A DNA stretch of 55,333 nucleotides from Collinsella sp. (GCA_019425005.1 JAHYYK010000005.1:1-55333); one strand, 5' to 3'; counted from the stretch's first letter, positions 25,397 through 33,426 are shown. Numbers and translations are program-made. The notes: generated by a model from the sequence alone, not told the origin.

Positions 25397-26135
25397 CGTC
25401 ATCGACTACATGCCGGGCGATACGCTACTGCATCGCCTGAACCCCGTCGTCAAACTGGGCCTCGCCGCCGCCATCATCGTCGGCATCTTCTTGTCCGACA
25501 CCTACGTGGCGCTGCTGGGCTTTTTGGCACTCACCCTTGCGCTGGGTGCCTATGCCGGTGTCGTCGACCGTCTGTTCTCGCTGCTCAAGTTGCTGATTCC
25601 GCTCGCGCTTATCATGCTGGTGCTCCAGCTGGCCTTTATGCGCGATGGCAACGTTGTGTGGGGCTTTATCACCGACACGGGCCTCATCACAGGATCGAAG
25701 GCCTGTCTGCGCCTGCTGGGTGTGGCGTTACCGCTCATCCTCATGCTCACAGTGACCAAGCTCAACGACCTTGCCAACGCCTGCGTCGAGGTGCTGCACG
25801 TGCCGTATCGCTATGCCTTCACCTTTACCACGGCGCTACGCTTTGTGCCGGTGTTTGGTCAGGAGATGAACGCCATCATGGAAGCGCAGACCGCACGCGG
25901 CGTCGAGTACGACACCAAGAACCCCATCAAGAAGCTTAAGCTCATGCTGCCACTGTGCGTGCCACTGCTCATCTCGAGCGTGGGCAAGACCGATGCCACA
26001 GCCTTGGCGGCAGAACAGCGCGGCTTCTATCTGCGTACACGCGCCAGCTCGTACAAGCGCTACCCCATCAAGGGCCTGGACATCGCCGTGCTCATCGTCA
26101 GCATCGCCCTCATCGCCATCGGCTTCCTGTTCTAG
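25389..26135 (+). CDS. ecfT: ECF transporter transmembrane coupling protein (EcfT)
   Basis: A 248-residue membrane protein with five or six hydrophobic segments and the family's coupling-helix motifs. The first, MEAQTARGVEYD, has the Ala-x-x-Arg-Gly pattern that contacts the ATPases. The second, ALAAEQRGFYLRTRASSY, is the Ala-x-x-x-Arg-Gly repeat. The GTG at 25389 overlaps the ATPase stop (GTGGTTAA), with AAGGAG 8 bases upstream, showing translational coupling. It joins the fused ATPase to the S component. A perfect terminator follows. Confidence 0.93.
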   Translation: MVNVIDYMPGDTLLHRLNPVVKLGLAAAIIVGIFLSDTYVALLGFLALTLALGAYAGVVDRLFSLLKLLIPLALIMLVLQLAFMRDGNVVWGFITDTGLITGSKACLRLLGVALPLILMLTVTKLNDLANACVEVLHVPYRYAFTFTTALRFVPVFGQEMNAIMEAQTARGVEYDTKNPIKKLKLMLPLCVPLLISSVGKTDATALAAEQRGFYLRTRASSYKRYPIKGLDIAVLIVSIALIAIGFLF

Positions 26136-26164
26136 TTCGCCACCGGCAGCAACCGCCCAACGCA

Positions 26165-26201
26165 AAAGGCCTCGGCTCGCACCAAACGAGCCGAGGCCTT
26201 T
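26165..26201. terminator. Terminator between ecfT and the racemase gene
   Basis: A perfect 15-bp stem (AAAGGCCTCGGCTCG at 26165-26179 with its complement at 26187-26201), flanked by A and T residues, between convergent genes. Confidence 0.92.
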
Positions 26202-26233
26202 ACTGTTTCATCAGATAAAACCTACCAAAATTA

Positions 26234-26254
26234 ACCTGTCCCTTTTTGACAGGT
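26234..26254. repeat. Short REP-like palindrome
   Basis: ACCTGTC-CCTTTTT-GACAGGT is a 7-bp inverted repeat just beyond the racemase stop. The CCTGTCCC string recurs in the palindromes at 40203 and 41431. Confidence 0.5.
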
Positions 26255-26260
26255 CGGAAG

Positions 26261-27007
26261 CTAGAGGCGGTAGGGGGCGCCGCTGCGGATGATGGATTCG
26301 CGCACCAGGACATCCATGGCATCGAGGGTGATCTCGGGCATCTCTCGATACTTCTGCAGCACCGATAGCTCGGTGCAGGCCAGAATGACACGGTCGCAGC
26401 CGCTACGGGCGAACTCCCACATCACGCGGTCGAACTTATCCATATCGGGCTCACGTCCGGCCTTCACATCATCGTAGATAAGCGACATCACATCGTTCTG
26501 ACGTTTCTCGCTGGGATAGACGACCTCAACACCCGCAGCCTCGCATTCGCGGCCGTAGACGCCCGCGCCCACGGTTCCGTCGGTGCCCATAATGCCAATC
26601 TTGTGCACCGGCTCGGCCGGCATACTCAGGTTGGGGTCGAACTCGCACTCCCCCATCACCGCACCCGCAAGGGCATAGCGCACCGACTCACGCGGCATGT
26701 GGATAATCGGCACCTTCGTAAACGACTGGATCTGGTCGTAGAAGTAGTGCGACGTGTTGCAGGGAATGGCAATGTGCGCACAGCCCAGCGACTCGAGTGC
26801 CTGGGCACACTCTTTCATGGTCGCCAGCAGCTTGGCATGCTCGCCGGTCTTAATGGCAAGCGTGCGGTCGGGCATGGTCGACTTGGAGAGCACCACCATG
26901 TCGATATGTTCCTGATCGCAGGCAGCAGCCGTATGGCGCACCACCTGGTCGTAGTAATACGACGTGGCCTCGGCGCCCATGCCGCCGATAACTCCCAGCT
27001 TTTCCAT
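26261..27007 (-). CDS. Aspartate/glutamate racemase-family protein, probable aspartate racemase
   Basis: A 248-residue cofactor-independent amino acid racemase. Both catalytic cysteines of the Asp/Glu racemase family are visible: one in IPCNTSHYF and one in ILACTELSVL. The N-terminal KLGVIGGMGAEATSYYY segment is typical of aspartate-racemase types rather than MurI. GGAGG lies before the ATG at 27007; the longer frame to 27091 lacks support. It lies 85 bases downstream of a D-aspartate-ligase-like gene on the same strand. That pairing parallels the racemase-ligase pair of Enterococcus faecium and suggests that its product is D-Asp for the wall. Glutamate racemase activity cannot be excluded. 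Confidence 0.87.
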   Translation of the reverse strand: MEKLGVIGGMGAEATSYYYDQVVRHTAAACDQEHIDMVVLSKSTMPDRTLAIKTGEHAKLLATMKECAQALESLGCAHIAIPCNTSHYFYDQIQSFTKVPIIHMPRESVRYALAGAVMGECEFDPNLSMPAEPVHKIGIMGTDGTVGAGVYGRECEAAGVEVVYPSEKRQNDVMSLIYDDVKAGREPDMDKFDRVMWEFARSGCDRVILACTELSVLQKYREMPEITLDAMDVLVRESIIRSGAPYRL

Positions 27008-27091
27008 CGCCGCCTCCTTGGTGACGTTTGCGCAATTGCGCGTATCATACCCGCGCCCGCCCGATGTAAACCGGACGGGCGCCGCACTCAT

Positions 27092-28348
27092 CTACTTGTA
27101 ATACGTCTTGAACAGCTTAAAGTGGCGCAGCTTGGTGTGCCACATGCGCAGCCAGCGGTTAAAGACAAAGTCGCCCTTCATAAACGAAGGGTCGGCGCCC
27201 TTGCCTTCCTTGTCCAGGCGATGCACCTTAGCGCGCAGCTCGGGATCCTTGACGTACTTGTCGACGACCCCCATGGGAACGACCATCCACAGCGCCTCGT
27301 CCTGCGCCGTCACAAACTCCGGCTCAAACGGGCGGTTGAACACATACTCGTCCACCACATACTTGGCAACGTTAAAGCCGCTGTTAGTGACGTAGTAGTT
27401 GCTGCGACCTTGGCGCGTGTTGAAATCGAAGAACTTAAACGAGCCGTCGCGCTCGTCATACTTAACGTCAAAGTTGGAATAGCCCACAAAGTGAAGGTCC
27501 TCGAGCAACTTGCGCACGCCGCCCATGAGCTCGTCATTGGGCTCGGTGATGATACAGGCGTGGTTGCCGACACCGTGAGGCTGATGCTCCTCGAGCAGCA
27601 CGTGACCCAGGCACATCATGCGCACCTTGCCGTTGCGGTCGGAATAACTGGTGAGCACGCGCATGTACTCGTCATTGCCGGGCACGCGATCCTGCAAGAT
27701 CAGGTCGTCGGTGTAGCCGCTGGCATACGAGTCGCGAATGACCTGTTCCAGCTCGGCACGGTCGGCAATCTCATAGGCCTTTTTCTGGCCCTCGAACTCG
27801 TGCTGCCACCACATGATGCCGTCAGAAGGCTTCAGAATCATCGGGTAGGGAAAATCGATCTGGTCGAGCACTTCGGCAGGCGCCTCGCCTTGGGCGTTCA
27901 GCATCGCCATGGTGAAGGTAAAGGTATGCGGATAGGGCACGCCATGCTTCTCGCACAGCTCGTAGAAGATCTCCTTCTTCTGACACTGCTCAAGCATGCT
28001 ATAGGGAGCGTAAGGCGCGACGATGTTATCCGCCAGCTCATGGGCATCCTTGGCCTGAGCCACGAGGGCAACATAGTTATCGCCACAGCCCACAAGGACA
28101 ATCGTCTTATCGGCATGCGCTTGGGCAATGCCGTTGACGGTCCTGAGCATCACGGGCATGGTATCGATGTCCACGTTGGGCGTGTAGTCGATAATCTGGC
28201 TGCGGTACGCGGGACCCGTCTGATACTTGCCAAAGACCAGACTCTTGACCTGGTACTCCTCATAGAAGGCGCGCGCCACCGAATAGGCGTTGATGTCGCC
28301 ACCGAGCAGCACGGGAATAAACTCGCGCTCTGTAAACTGCAATGCCAT
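27092..28348 (-). CDS. ATP-grasp ligase, probable peptidoglycan D-aspartate ligase
   Basis: A 418-residue ATP-grasp enzyme. The N-terminal pre-grasp domain (PVLLGGDINAYSVARAFYEEY) is followed by the nucleotide-binding core (PYPMILKPSDGIMWWQHEF) and the metal-binding end VKYDERDGSFKFFDFNTRQGRS. The overall pattern resembles the carboxylate-amine ligases that attach D-Asp to the lysine or ornithine side chain of peptidoglycan precursors (Asl of lactic acid bacteria). The downstream racemase supports this. The C-terminal basic stretch, rich in Trp, Arg and Lys, could touch the membrane. Other ATP-grasp roles are possible, so the substrate is inferred. Confidence 0.75.
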   Translation of the reverse strand: MALQFTEREFIPVLLGGDINAYSVARAFYEEYQVKSLVFGKYQTGPAYRSQIIDYTPNVDIDTMPVMLRTVNGIAQAHADKTIVLVGCGDNYVALVAQAKDAHELADNIVAPYAPYSMLEQCQKKEIFYELCEKHGVPYPHTFTFTMAMLNAQGEAPAEVLDQIDFPYPMILKPSDGIMWWQHEFEGQKKAYEIADRAELEQVIRDSYASGYTDDLILQDRVPGNDEYMRVLTSYSDRNGKVRMMCLGHVLLEEHQPHGVGNHACIITEPNDELMGGVRKLLEDLHFVGYSNFDVKYDERDGSFKFFDFNTRQGRSNYYVTNSGFNVAKYVVDEYVFNRPFEPEFVTAQDEALWMVVPMGVVDKYVKDPELRAKVHRLDKEGKGADPSFMKGDFVFNRWLRMWHTKLRHFKLFKTYYK

Positions 28349-28741
28349 GGAAACTTCCTATCATGAACTGCCCACACAACGGGCGGTCTTTGCGCAACTG
28401 ATTTATTCTAGCGTGCCAAACCGCCGGCGCCCAAAGCTCCACCGTATCTATGGCAATCAGCGCAATTATCCAGCATGAAATCCGCCCTCGCCGTGATGGG
28501 ACCCTGTAGTTGCAAAACCCCACATGAGGCGACTTTTGATAAACAAAAACCCTCTCGACAGGGTTCCGTAACGTTAAAGTTGAACTCTATGGTTTCTCAA
28601 CAATTCACCATTCCCGCAGGTCAAGGCCAAAGCCTCAAGTTCAACTTGACCCTTTAGAACCTTTAAGGTTCAAGTTGAGGTCGAAAGCAGTAGTAGAATA
28701 CCGTTCGAACCATAACCTACGATTGATTGCAGAGGGACTGG
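28349..28741. other. Gene-free divergent spacer, AT-rich on the right
   Basis: No convincing gene was seen here. The left part carries the promoter of the ligase-racemase unit on the - strand. At 28549-28566 AACCCT and AGGGTT form a small hairpin. The right part is rich in GTTGAAC/CAAGTTCAAC motifs that culminate in the palindrome at 28643-28676, and serves the secreted coiled-coil protein on the + strand. Confidence 0.6.
28643..28676. promoter_or_regulatory. 34-base imperfect palindrome, likely operator
   Basis: CAACTTGACCCTT (28643-28655) and AAGGTTCAAGTTG (28664-28676) are complementary at 12 of 13 positions around an 8-base centre. A TTGACC hexamer that could be a -35 lies inside the left arm. 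The second half-site element CCTCAAGTTCAACTTG overlaps on the left. The layout suits binding of a dimeric regulator over the promoter of the downstream secreted protein gene. Confidence 0.6.
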
Positions 28742-29875
28742 ATGCAGCATTCGAATCATCGCGCCGCAGCGCTCATTGCGTCGAAGCCGGCTCGTATCAT
28801 CACGAGCGCCGCGCTCGCCGTTGCGCTGACGGCCACGCCGATGCTCTCCCCCGTTGCGGCGTATGCCGCCTCGCAGGCAACGCAGGACCAGCTTTCCGCA
28901 GCCCAGCAGAAGATCGAAGCCGCCACGAGCGCCTACAACGACGCCCGCACCAAACTCGATGACCTGCAAAAGCAGATTGACTCCAATGAGGCAAGCATCG
29001 AGGAAATCGAGGCTAAGCTTCCCGAGCAGCAGGCCAAAGCAAGCTCCGCCATGCGCGATCTGTACAAGTATCAGAAAGGCACCAATCCCATCGTGAGCTT
29101 CCTGGTCAATGCGCAGAGCCTGGGTGAGTTCATCACGACCTGCAAATACACCAACCAGATCACGAGCTCGAGCGTCGACGAGATCGAAGAGCTCAATAAT
29201 ATGCAAACCGAACTCGAGCAGAACAAGGCCGAGCTCCAGCAGGCCAAGTCACAGCTTGAGGCAGAGCAGAAAAACGCCGAGGATGCGCTGGCGCAGGCCC
29301 AGCAGCTCCGCAGCGAGGCACAGGCAAAAGCCGAGCAGGAAAATGCCGCCGAGCTTGCCAAGCTTGAGGCCGATAAGGCCGCTGCCGCCGAGAAGCTCTC
29401 GGGCGAGGGCGTAAGCGGCGGCAATTCCAGCAGCCAGGCCACCAACACCAACACCACCATAGACACCACGGTGAACAACTCCAATACCGGTAGTTCCGAT
29501 TACGATTCGTTCATTAATGAGTGGACGAGCCGCATCGACAATTATCTCGCCGGCTCCCCCATGGCAGGCCAGGGCTATAACTTTGCCGTCGCCGCTTGGA
29601 ATACCGGTGTCGACCCCCGTTGGTCCCCCGCCATCGCCTGCATCGAGAGCACCAAGGGTGCTTATTGCGCCAATTCTTACAACGCCTGGGGCTGGAGTGC
29701 CCGTGGCGGCGGTTGGCGCAGCTTTGGCAGCTGGAGCGAGGGCATCTCCGCTCACGTTGCCTATCTGGGCGCCAACTACGGCTCCACCCTTACCCCGGCA
29801 GCGGCCAAAAAGTACTGCCCGCCCACGTGGCAGGACTGGTACAACAAAGTCGCCGCTCAGATGAACCGCATCTAG
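28742..29875 (+). CDS. Secreted coiled-coil protein with C-terminal lysozyme-like domain
   Basis: A 377-residue exported protein. Signal peptide ends near AAYAA-SQA (about residue 45). A long coiled coil with Gln/Glu/Ala heptads spans about residues 47-225, resembling the N-terminal domains of PcsB/CwlO-type hydrolases that dock on FtsEX. A Ser/Thr/Asn-rich linker follows. The C-terminal domain (about 255-377) has WSPAIACIESTKGAYC with a candidate catalytic Glu and SYNAWGWSARGG, as in glucosaminidase or transglycosylase folds. AGAGGG precedes the ATG at 28742; another ATG 15 bases upstream lacks such spacing. It probably cuts or remodels peptidoglycan at division. Confidence 0.82.
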   Translation: MQHSNHRAAALIASKPARIITSAALAVALTATPMLSPVAAYAASQATQDQLSAAQQKIEAATSAYNDARTKLDDLQKQIDSNEASIEEIEAKLPEQQAKASSAMRDLYKYQKGTNPIVSFLVNAQSLGEFITTCKYTNQITSSSVDEIEELNNMQTELEQNKAELQQAKSQLEAEQKNAEDALAQAQQLRSEAQAKAEQENAAELAKLEADKAAAAEKLSGEGVSGGNSSSQATNTNTTIDTTVNNSNTGSSDYDSFINEWTSRIDNYLAGSPMAGQGYNFAVAAWNTGVDPRWSPAIACIESTKGAYCANSYNAWGWSARGGGWRSFGSWSEGISAHVAYLGANYGSTLTPAAAKKYCPPTWQDWYNKVAAQMNRI

Positions 29876-29885
29876 GTGCAACTGC

Positions 29886-29910
29886 AAAGGGCCCCAATGG
29901 GGCCCTTTTC
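29886..29910. terminator. Bidirectional terminator
   Basis: AAAGGGCCCC-AAT-GGGGCCCTTTT between two convergent genes (the coiled-coil protein and the kinase). Confidence 0.92.
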
Positions 29911-29912
29911 TT

Positions 29913-31292
29913 TTAGGTAGCGGAGGTATCGACGACGCCGGTCGCATTGGCAACCGCGACTATGACGATCATGCATAGGAGCAGCACACCCAATGCCTTG
30001 AGCCAAAGTTTCGCGAGTTTCTTGCCGCGATAGCTGTCGAGCAGTGCGAATCGCCGACGAAGACGGCGCTTATCGAGCAGCGCAAAATGCATAAGCACCA
30101 TAAGGCCATCGACAAAGAAAAAATACTCGATTATGAGAAGCCACGTCGGGTAGCTTTGGTTTGCTCCCGTGGGGTGAAAGACGGCAAAGTGACTTCCGGC
30201 AAAGAACACAAGTAGCGAGAAACAGACGAGCGCATTCCAAATGCGCCCCAGAGACTCCGGAACGCGAGAGAGCGGACCGCATGCAGCGGAGGCGGCAGGC
30301 CTAGGAAGCCCTGCGGGGTTCTGGAGCCCTTGGAGCGTCAACACCGTCTCCGAGGCCGGAGTACGGACAGGCGCAGGTGTAGGAGGCCGCACGGGGCGGC
30401 TCAGATCGTATGCCGAGCGCGTCGCCCGTCCCAACGCTTCCGCACTCGCAAAACGCTTGGCCGGGTCGAGCGCCATCGACATGCAGACGGCATCGGCAAG
30501 TGGAGTGGGAATGCCACGCGCCTCGCATTGCTCGCGCATGTCGAGCCCTGGTTTAGGGTCGACTCCCGTCAAGCAGAAGAACAACAGGGCGCCCAGTGCG
30601 TAGACGTCGCTGCGCACACTCGTCTGCCCAAACCCATACTGCTCGGGCGGCGCATAGGGTCGCGTGCCAAACTTGACGGTGTCGGCATCGGCGCCATCGC
30701 GCCATACGCGCGCGATCCCCAAGTCGATAATCACCAGCGACGAAAACGTCAGGCCCTCATCGAGCGTACAGTTCGCACCCGTCACGATGATATTCGACGG
30801 TTTGAGGTCGCGATGGATCACCGGCGCCGACGTCTCCCCCGCCATTGCAAAACCGGCGTGGAGCTCGCCCACGGCATCGCATAGGGCAGGATACAATTCA
30901 CGCGCATAATCGGGGGTGGCTCCCAGACGGTCCACCAGCGCCCTGAGCGTCTCCCCTTCGATGTATTCCATAACCACGTTGAGCTCGTCGCCCACACGAT
31001 GACAATCGACGATTCTGGGCAGGTGCTCAAAACGCCTGCCTGCCCGCTGGGCGGCAAACAGACGCCCGTATGCCCCGCCGATTTGAGCCGAAGCATCGAT
31101 GCGTTTACGGACAAAGGGGCCGAGCGAACCACCGCCGGTTCCTTCAAAGTACACGAGCTCGGTTGTTTCAACGGACGAGCGCTTAAGTACACGCTCCACG
31201 CGATAGCTGTCGTCGCGATCGAGCGACGCCAGATGTTCGGCAAGCGCTGCGGTCAGCTCGTCATCGGAATATGTTGTGGTCTGAGTATCCAT
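29913..31292 (-). CDS. Membrane-anchored Ser/Thr protein kinase
   Basis: A 459-residue Hanks-type kinase. The N-lobe carries an invariant-Lys candidate in FVRKRID. The catalytic loop reads VIHRDLKPSNIIV, the metal-binding motif is DLG in place of DFG (VIIDLGIARV), and the activation segment ends GTRPYAPPEQYG. A Pro-rich juxtamembrane linker leads to two or three hydrophobic segments at the C-terminus. There is no PASTA or other extracellular sensor, so it differs from the PknB type. The start ATG follows GGAGG closely (2 bases); an upstream Met is possible. The HTH gene upstream on the same strand may be functionally linked. Confidence 0.88.
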   Translation of the reverse strand: MDTQTTTYSDDELTAALAEHLASLDRDDSYRVERVLKRSSVETTELVYFEGTGGGSLGPFVRKRIDASAQIGGAYGRLFAAQRAGRRFEHLPRIVDCHRVGDELNVVMEYIEGETLRALVDRLGATPDYARELYPALCDAVGELHAGFAMAGETSAPVIHRDLKPSNIIVTGANCTLDEGLTFSSLVIIDLGIARVWRDGADADTVKFGTRPYAPPEQYGFGQTSVRSDVYALGALLFFCLTGVDPKPGLDMREQCEARGIPTPLADAVCMSMALDPAKRFASAEALGRATRSAYDLSRPVRPPTPAPVRTPASETVLTLQGLQNPAGLPRPAASAACGPLSRVPESLGRIWNALVCFSLLVFFAGSHFAVFHPTGANQSYPTWLLIIEYFFFVDGLMVLMHFALLDKRRLRRRFALLDSYRGKKLAKLWLKALGVLLLCMIVIVAVANATGVVDTSAT

Positions 31293-31390
31293 AGCCTCCA
31301 TCATAGCGCAGGGCGCAGACACCCCATGGCATCCGCGCCCCGTTCGTTTGCATCGTTGTTCGGCAGCTCCGCCGGCTCAGATATCAGCCG

Positions 31391-31813
31391 CTAACTCACC
31401 GTCTCCTCGCCAAAGCGATACAGCTCCTCGTTGACCTTTTGGAGGCTGCACCCGCGATCGATGCAAAAGATGATAATCGCATCACGGCGATCCTTGCAGT
31501 TGAGGACGCTTACCCCGGCAGCCGTCAGTGCACGGTTGGCCTCTTTGAGCGTCAGCGCCATCGCAAAGGCAATCTGCAGCACCTTATTGCGACTCGGGTG
31601 ACGCGCACCGGTAAAGATCTGATAGCCGAAGGTCTCATTGAGATCGGCCATACGAACCACGCGCGAGCGCTCCAAGCCCTTTTCCTGCAGCAGCTGCTTC
31701 AGGTAGTCCGAAAGCGACGGGGCGGCAAAGTCGTGCTCCCTGATATAGCCATCGATGTTCGGCGCATCGAGAAGCTCATTGAGCAGCTCCTCGGTCAGCT
31801 TTTTATCGGGCAT
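31391..31813 (-). CDS. HTH (XRE-like) protein next to the Ser/Thr kinase
   Basis: A 140-residue soluble protein. The segment SLSDYLKQLLQEKGLERSRVVRMADLNETFGYQIFTGARHPSRNKVLQIAFAMALTLKEA (about 33-92) has the helical spacing of a Cro/CI-type helix-turn-helix, with a hydrophobic C-terminal extension (DAIIIFCIDRGCSL). It precedes the kinase gene by 98 bases in the same direction. It may regulate the kinase operon or be a kinase substrate. Family membership is by pattern only. Confidence 0.7.
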   Translation of the reverse strand: MPDKKLTEELLNELLDAPNIDGYIREHDFAAPSLSDYLKQLLQEKGLERSRVVRMADLNETFGYQIFTGARHPSRNKVLQIAFAMALTLKEANRALTAAGVSVLNCKDRRDAIIIFCIDRGCSLQKVNEELYRFGEETVS

Positions 31814-31846
31814 ACGACTTCACCTCCCCCCAGTGCATGCAACATG

Positions 31847-32290
31847 CTAAAAACCGCTTACATCCGAACGCTCCCAGCTAGCAACCTGGTCAGGAGACAC
31901 CGTACCCAGCGCCTCGAACTTCCAGGAGCCGCCCGCCTTCAGATGATTGGTGTTTGCAAGAGCCGTTCCAACCTGGTTGCCATCGGCATCATACAGAACA
32001 TACTCAATCTGAATGTAGCTCTTTTCCTTGTCCGTGTTATTGGTCAGCGTGCCCGTGATCTTATAGGCAAACTGATTGGAGGTGTCTTCAGCCTCGTCAG
32101 CAATGGTATACGGTTCTTGCGGTTCTTTTTGCTCCTCAGCCTGCTGTGTCGCCTCGGCAGGTTTTGCCGAATCGCTCGCAGACGAATCGGTTGAATTGCC
32201 ACCCATAGAGCCCACGGCACCGACGATAACCAGCACCACGATGACGCCTAGGACAATCTTGCCGATCGGCTTCTTTCCCTCTTTTGCCAT
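31847..32290 (-). CDS. Membrane-anchored FxLYD-domain-like protein
   Basis: A 147-residue protein with a short Lys-rich N-terminus and one hydrophobic helix (IGKIVLGVIVVLVIVGAVGS). A Ser/Glu/Gln-rich linker and a C-terminal β-rich domain (YKITGTLTNNTDKEKSYIQIEYVLYDADGNQVGTALANTNHL) complete it. The ITGTLTNNTDK and IEYVLYDADGNQ pattern is that of FxLYD domains, small extracellular β-sandwiches of unknown function. GGAAGG precedes the ATG. It lies upstream of the HTH and kinase genes, so it may belong to the same surface-signalling group. Confidence 0.75.
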   Translation of the reverse strand: MAKEGKKPIGKIVLGVIVVLVIVGAVGSMGGNSTDSSASDSAKPAEATQQAEEQKEPQEPYTIADEAEDTSNQFAYKITGTLTNNTDKEKSYIQIEYVLYDADGNQVGTALANTNHLKAGGSWKFEALGTVSPDQVASWERSDVSGF

Positions 32291-32454
32291 TATTCATCCT
32301 TCCTACGATCCGGCTACCGCGCCGGCACACAGCACATCGTAGAAAGGATTGAACTTGAATTCATTAGCTGAGAGCTAAGGTTGCGGTAAACGGCCAATGC
32401 AGCTATCCAGACGCCGAGCAAACGCACTTTGCGTGACCGTCTGCTAGCAGCGCA

Positions 32455-32778
32455 TCAACCCACCGTGACGGATTCCCCGGTAAAGGTGCTCACAAGCAAC
32501 AGGATAAAGAAAACTAAATAGCTGATGCTCAATAGGTAGGCGACGACTAAAAAGATAGTCCATCCAACATTGGTCTTACCATCGGCACGGCGCTGTTCGC
32601 GAGAACGACACAGCCAGATCGTCACGCCAATAGCGGCAATCAGCAGCACGAGCGCCGCTGCGGCTAGCCCGGCAAGCGCAAACATCACGCCAATGCCCAC
32701 AGCAATAACCGGGAGCAGCAGCAAGCCGCACCCGCACCCACCAGGACTGTACACGACAGATTGTCCGCGTCGTTCCAT
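32455..32778 (-). CDS. Small membrane protein with Gly/Cys-rich head
   Basis: A 107-residue protein. A hydrophilic start (MERRGQSVVYSPGG) runs into a CGCG motif, then three hydrophobic helices (roughly residues 17-38, 40-52 and 73-98), with a basic loop RSREQRRADGK between the second and third. GGAG lies 6 bases before the ATG at 32778; a longer frame to 32808 abuts the higA stop. No family was recognised. The 160 bases downstream, to 32290, hold only a weak hairpin (ACGCA/TGCGT near 32423). Confidence 0.65.
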   Translation of the reverse strand: MERRGQSVVYSPGGCGCGLLLLPVIAVGIGVMFALAGLAAAALVLLIAAIGVTIWLCRSREQRRADGKTNVGWTIFLVVAYLLSISYLVFFILLLVSTFTGESVTVG

Positions 32779-32807
32779 CGTCACTCCAACCTCAACATCT
32801 TTGAGCA

Positions 32808-33149
32808 CTACAATGCGATGGCTTGCTGGACAGGAACGATCTTGTCGAGTTCCGGCGCGATCCGCCTCTTCTCCGCCTCGAGATCAAATGCCATCTGGGC
32901 GCGCAGCCAATAACCATCCGTCAGGCCAAAGTAACGACAAAGACGCAGGTCGGTGTCAGCCGTCACACGACGCCTTCCCAAGATAATCTGCCCGATACGC
33001 TGAGCCGGAATCCCGGTCTCCTTAGCAAGGCGATATTGAGAAATGCCCATAGGTACAAGGAATTCCTCTTTGAGAAGCTCGCCAGGAGTCACCGGCGGCA
33101 GCAAATCAGCCGCAGTCTCATCACTTGTGATAATCAACGATTTCGACAT
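32808..33149 (-). CDS. higA: HigA-family antitoxin
   Basis: A 113-residue Cro/CI-type DNA-binding antitoxin. The segment PGELLKEEFLVPMGISQYRLAKETGIPAQRIGQIILGRRRVTADTDLRLCRYFGL (about residues 22-75) is the typical HigA/VapI helix-turn-helix. It would bind and neutralise HigB and repress their shared promoter. The start at 33149 lies inside the higB gene (29-base overlap), so translation is coupled. The longest frame begins at 33203, deep within higB, and is unlikely. Confidence 0.9.
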   Translation of the reverse strand: MSKSLIITSDETAADLLPPVTPGELLKEEFLVPMGISQYRLAKETGIPAQRIGQIILGRRRVTADTDLRLCRYFGLTDGYWLRAQMAFDLEAEKRRIAPELDKIVPVQQAIAL

Positions 33150-33402
33150 TCCAAGCCATCCCCTGCCTCCACTCAAAACAGACCCGATAGCGCTCGTTAA
33201 CACGGATGCTATATTGGCCGGCGCGATCGCCCTTCAACGCTTCAAGACGGTTGCCTGGCGGAACGCGAAGATCATCAAGCGAAGCACAGACCTGCAGCTG
33301 GCGAATCTTCCTCAATGCGACCCGCTCAAAGGGTATGAACCTCCTGACCCGCACGCCCATGGCAAAACGCTCGGTATCCTCATCTTTATACGATGCAATC
33401 AT
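33121..33402 (-). CDS. higB: HigB-family toxin (RelE/ParE superfamily)
   Basis: A 93-residue member of the HigB/Gp49 group of ribosome-dependent mRNA interferases. The family pattern is visible in FERVALRKIRQLQ, LRVPPGNRLEALKGDRAGQYSIRVNERYRVCFEW and the end VEIVDYHK. The toxin gene comes first, as usual for higBA. A near-perfect palindrome between the -10 region and the start is the likely operator. Activity is inferred from family. Confidence 0.92.
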   Translation of the reverse strand: MIASYKDEDTERFAMGVRVRRFIPFERVALRKIRQLQVCASLDDLRVPPGNRLEALKGDRAGQYSIRVNERYRVCFEWRQGMAWNVEIVDYHK

Positions 33403-33413
33403 AGTATCGCCTT

Positions 33414-33426
33414 ACGTTAATAACGT
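33414..33426. promoter_or_regulatory. higBA operator candidate
   Basis: ACGTTA-A-TAACGT is a perfect 13-base palindrome 12 bases before the higB start. It is overlapped on its far side by a second half-site CAAACGTT. A TATAAT hexamer on the - strand (33456-33461) is the -10. The site fits autoregulation by HigA. Confidence 0.65.

Noticed and set aside
26603..28366. Long open frame of 587 codons on the + strand across the racemase and ligase genes
   Set aside because: It is antisense to two well-supported genes with clear motifs, has no ribosome site, and its composition is that of a shadow frame in GC-rich DNA.
28349..28741. Small open frames in the spacer left of the coiled-coil protein
   Set aside because: They lack ribosome sites and overlap palindromes and promoter-like motifs.
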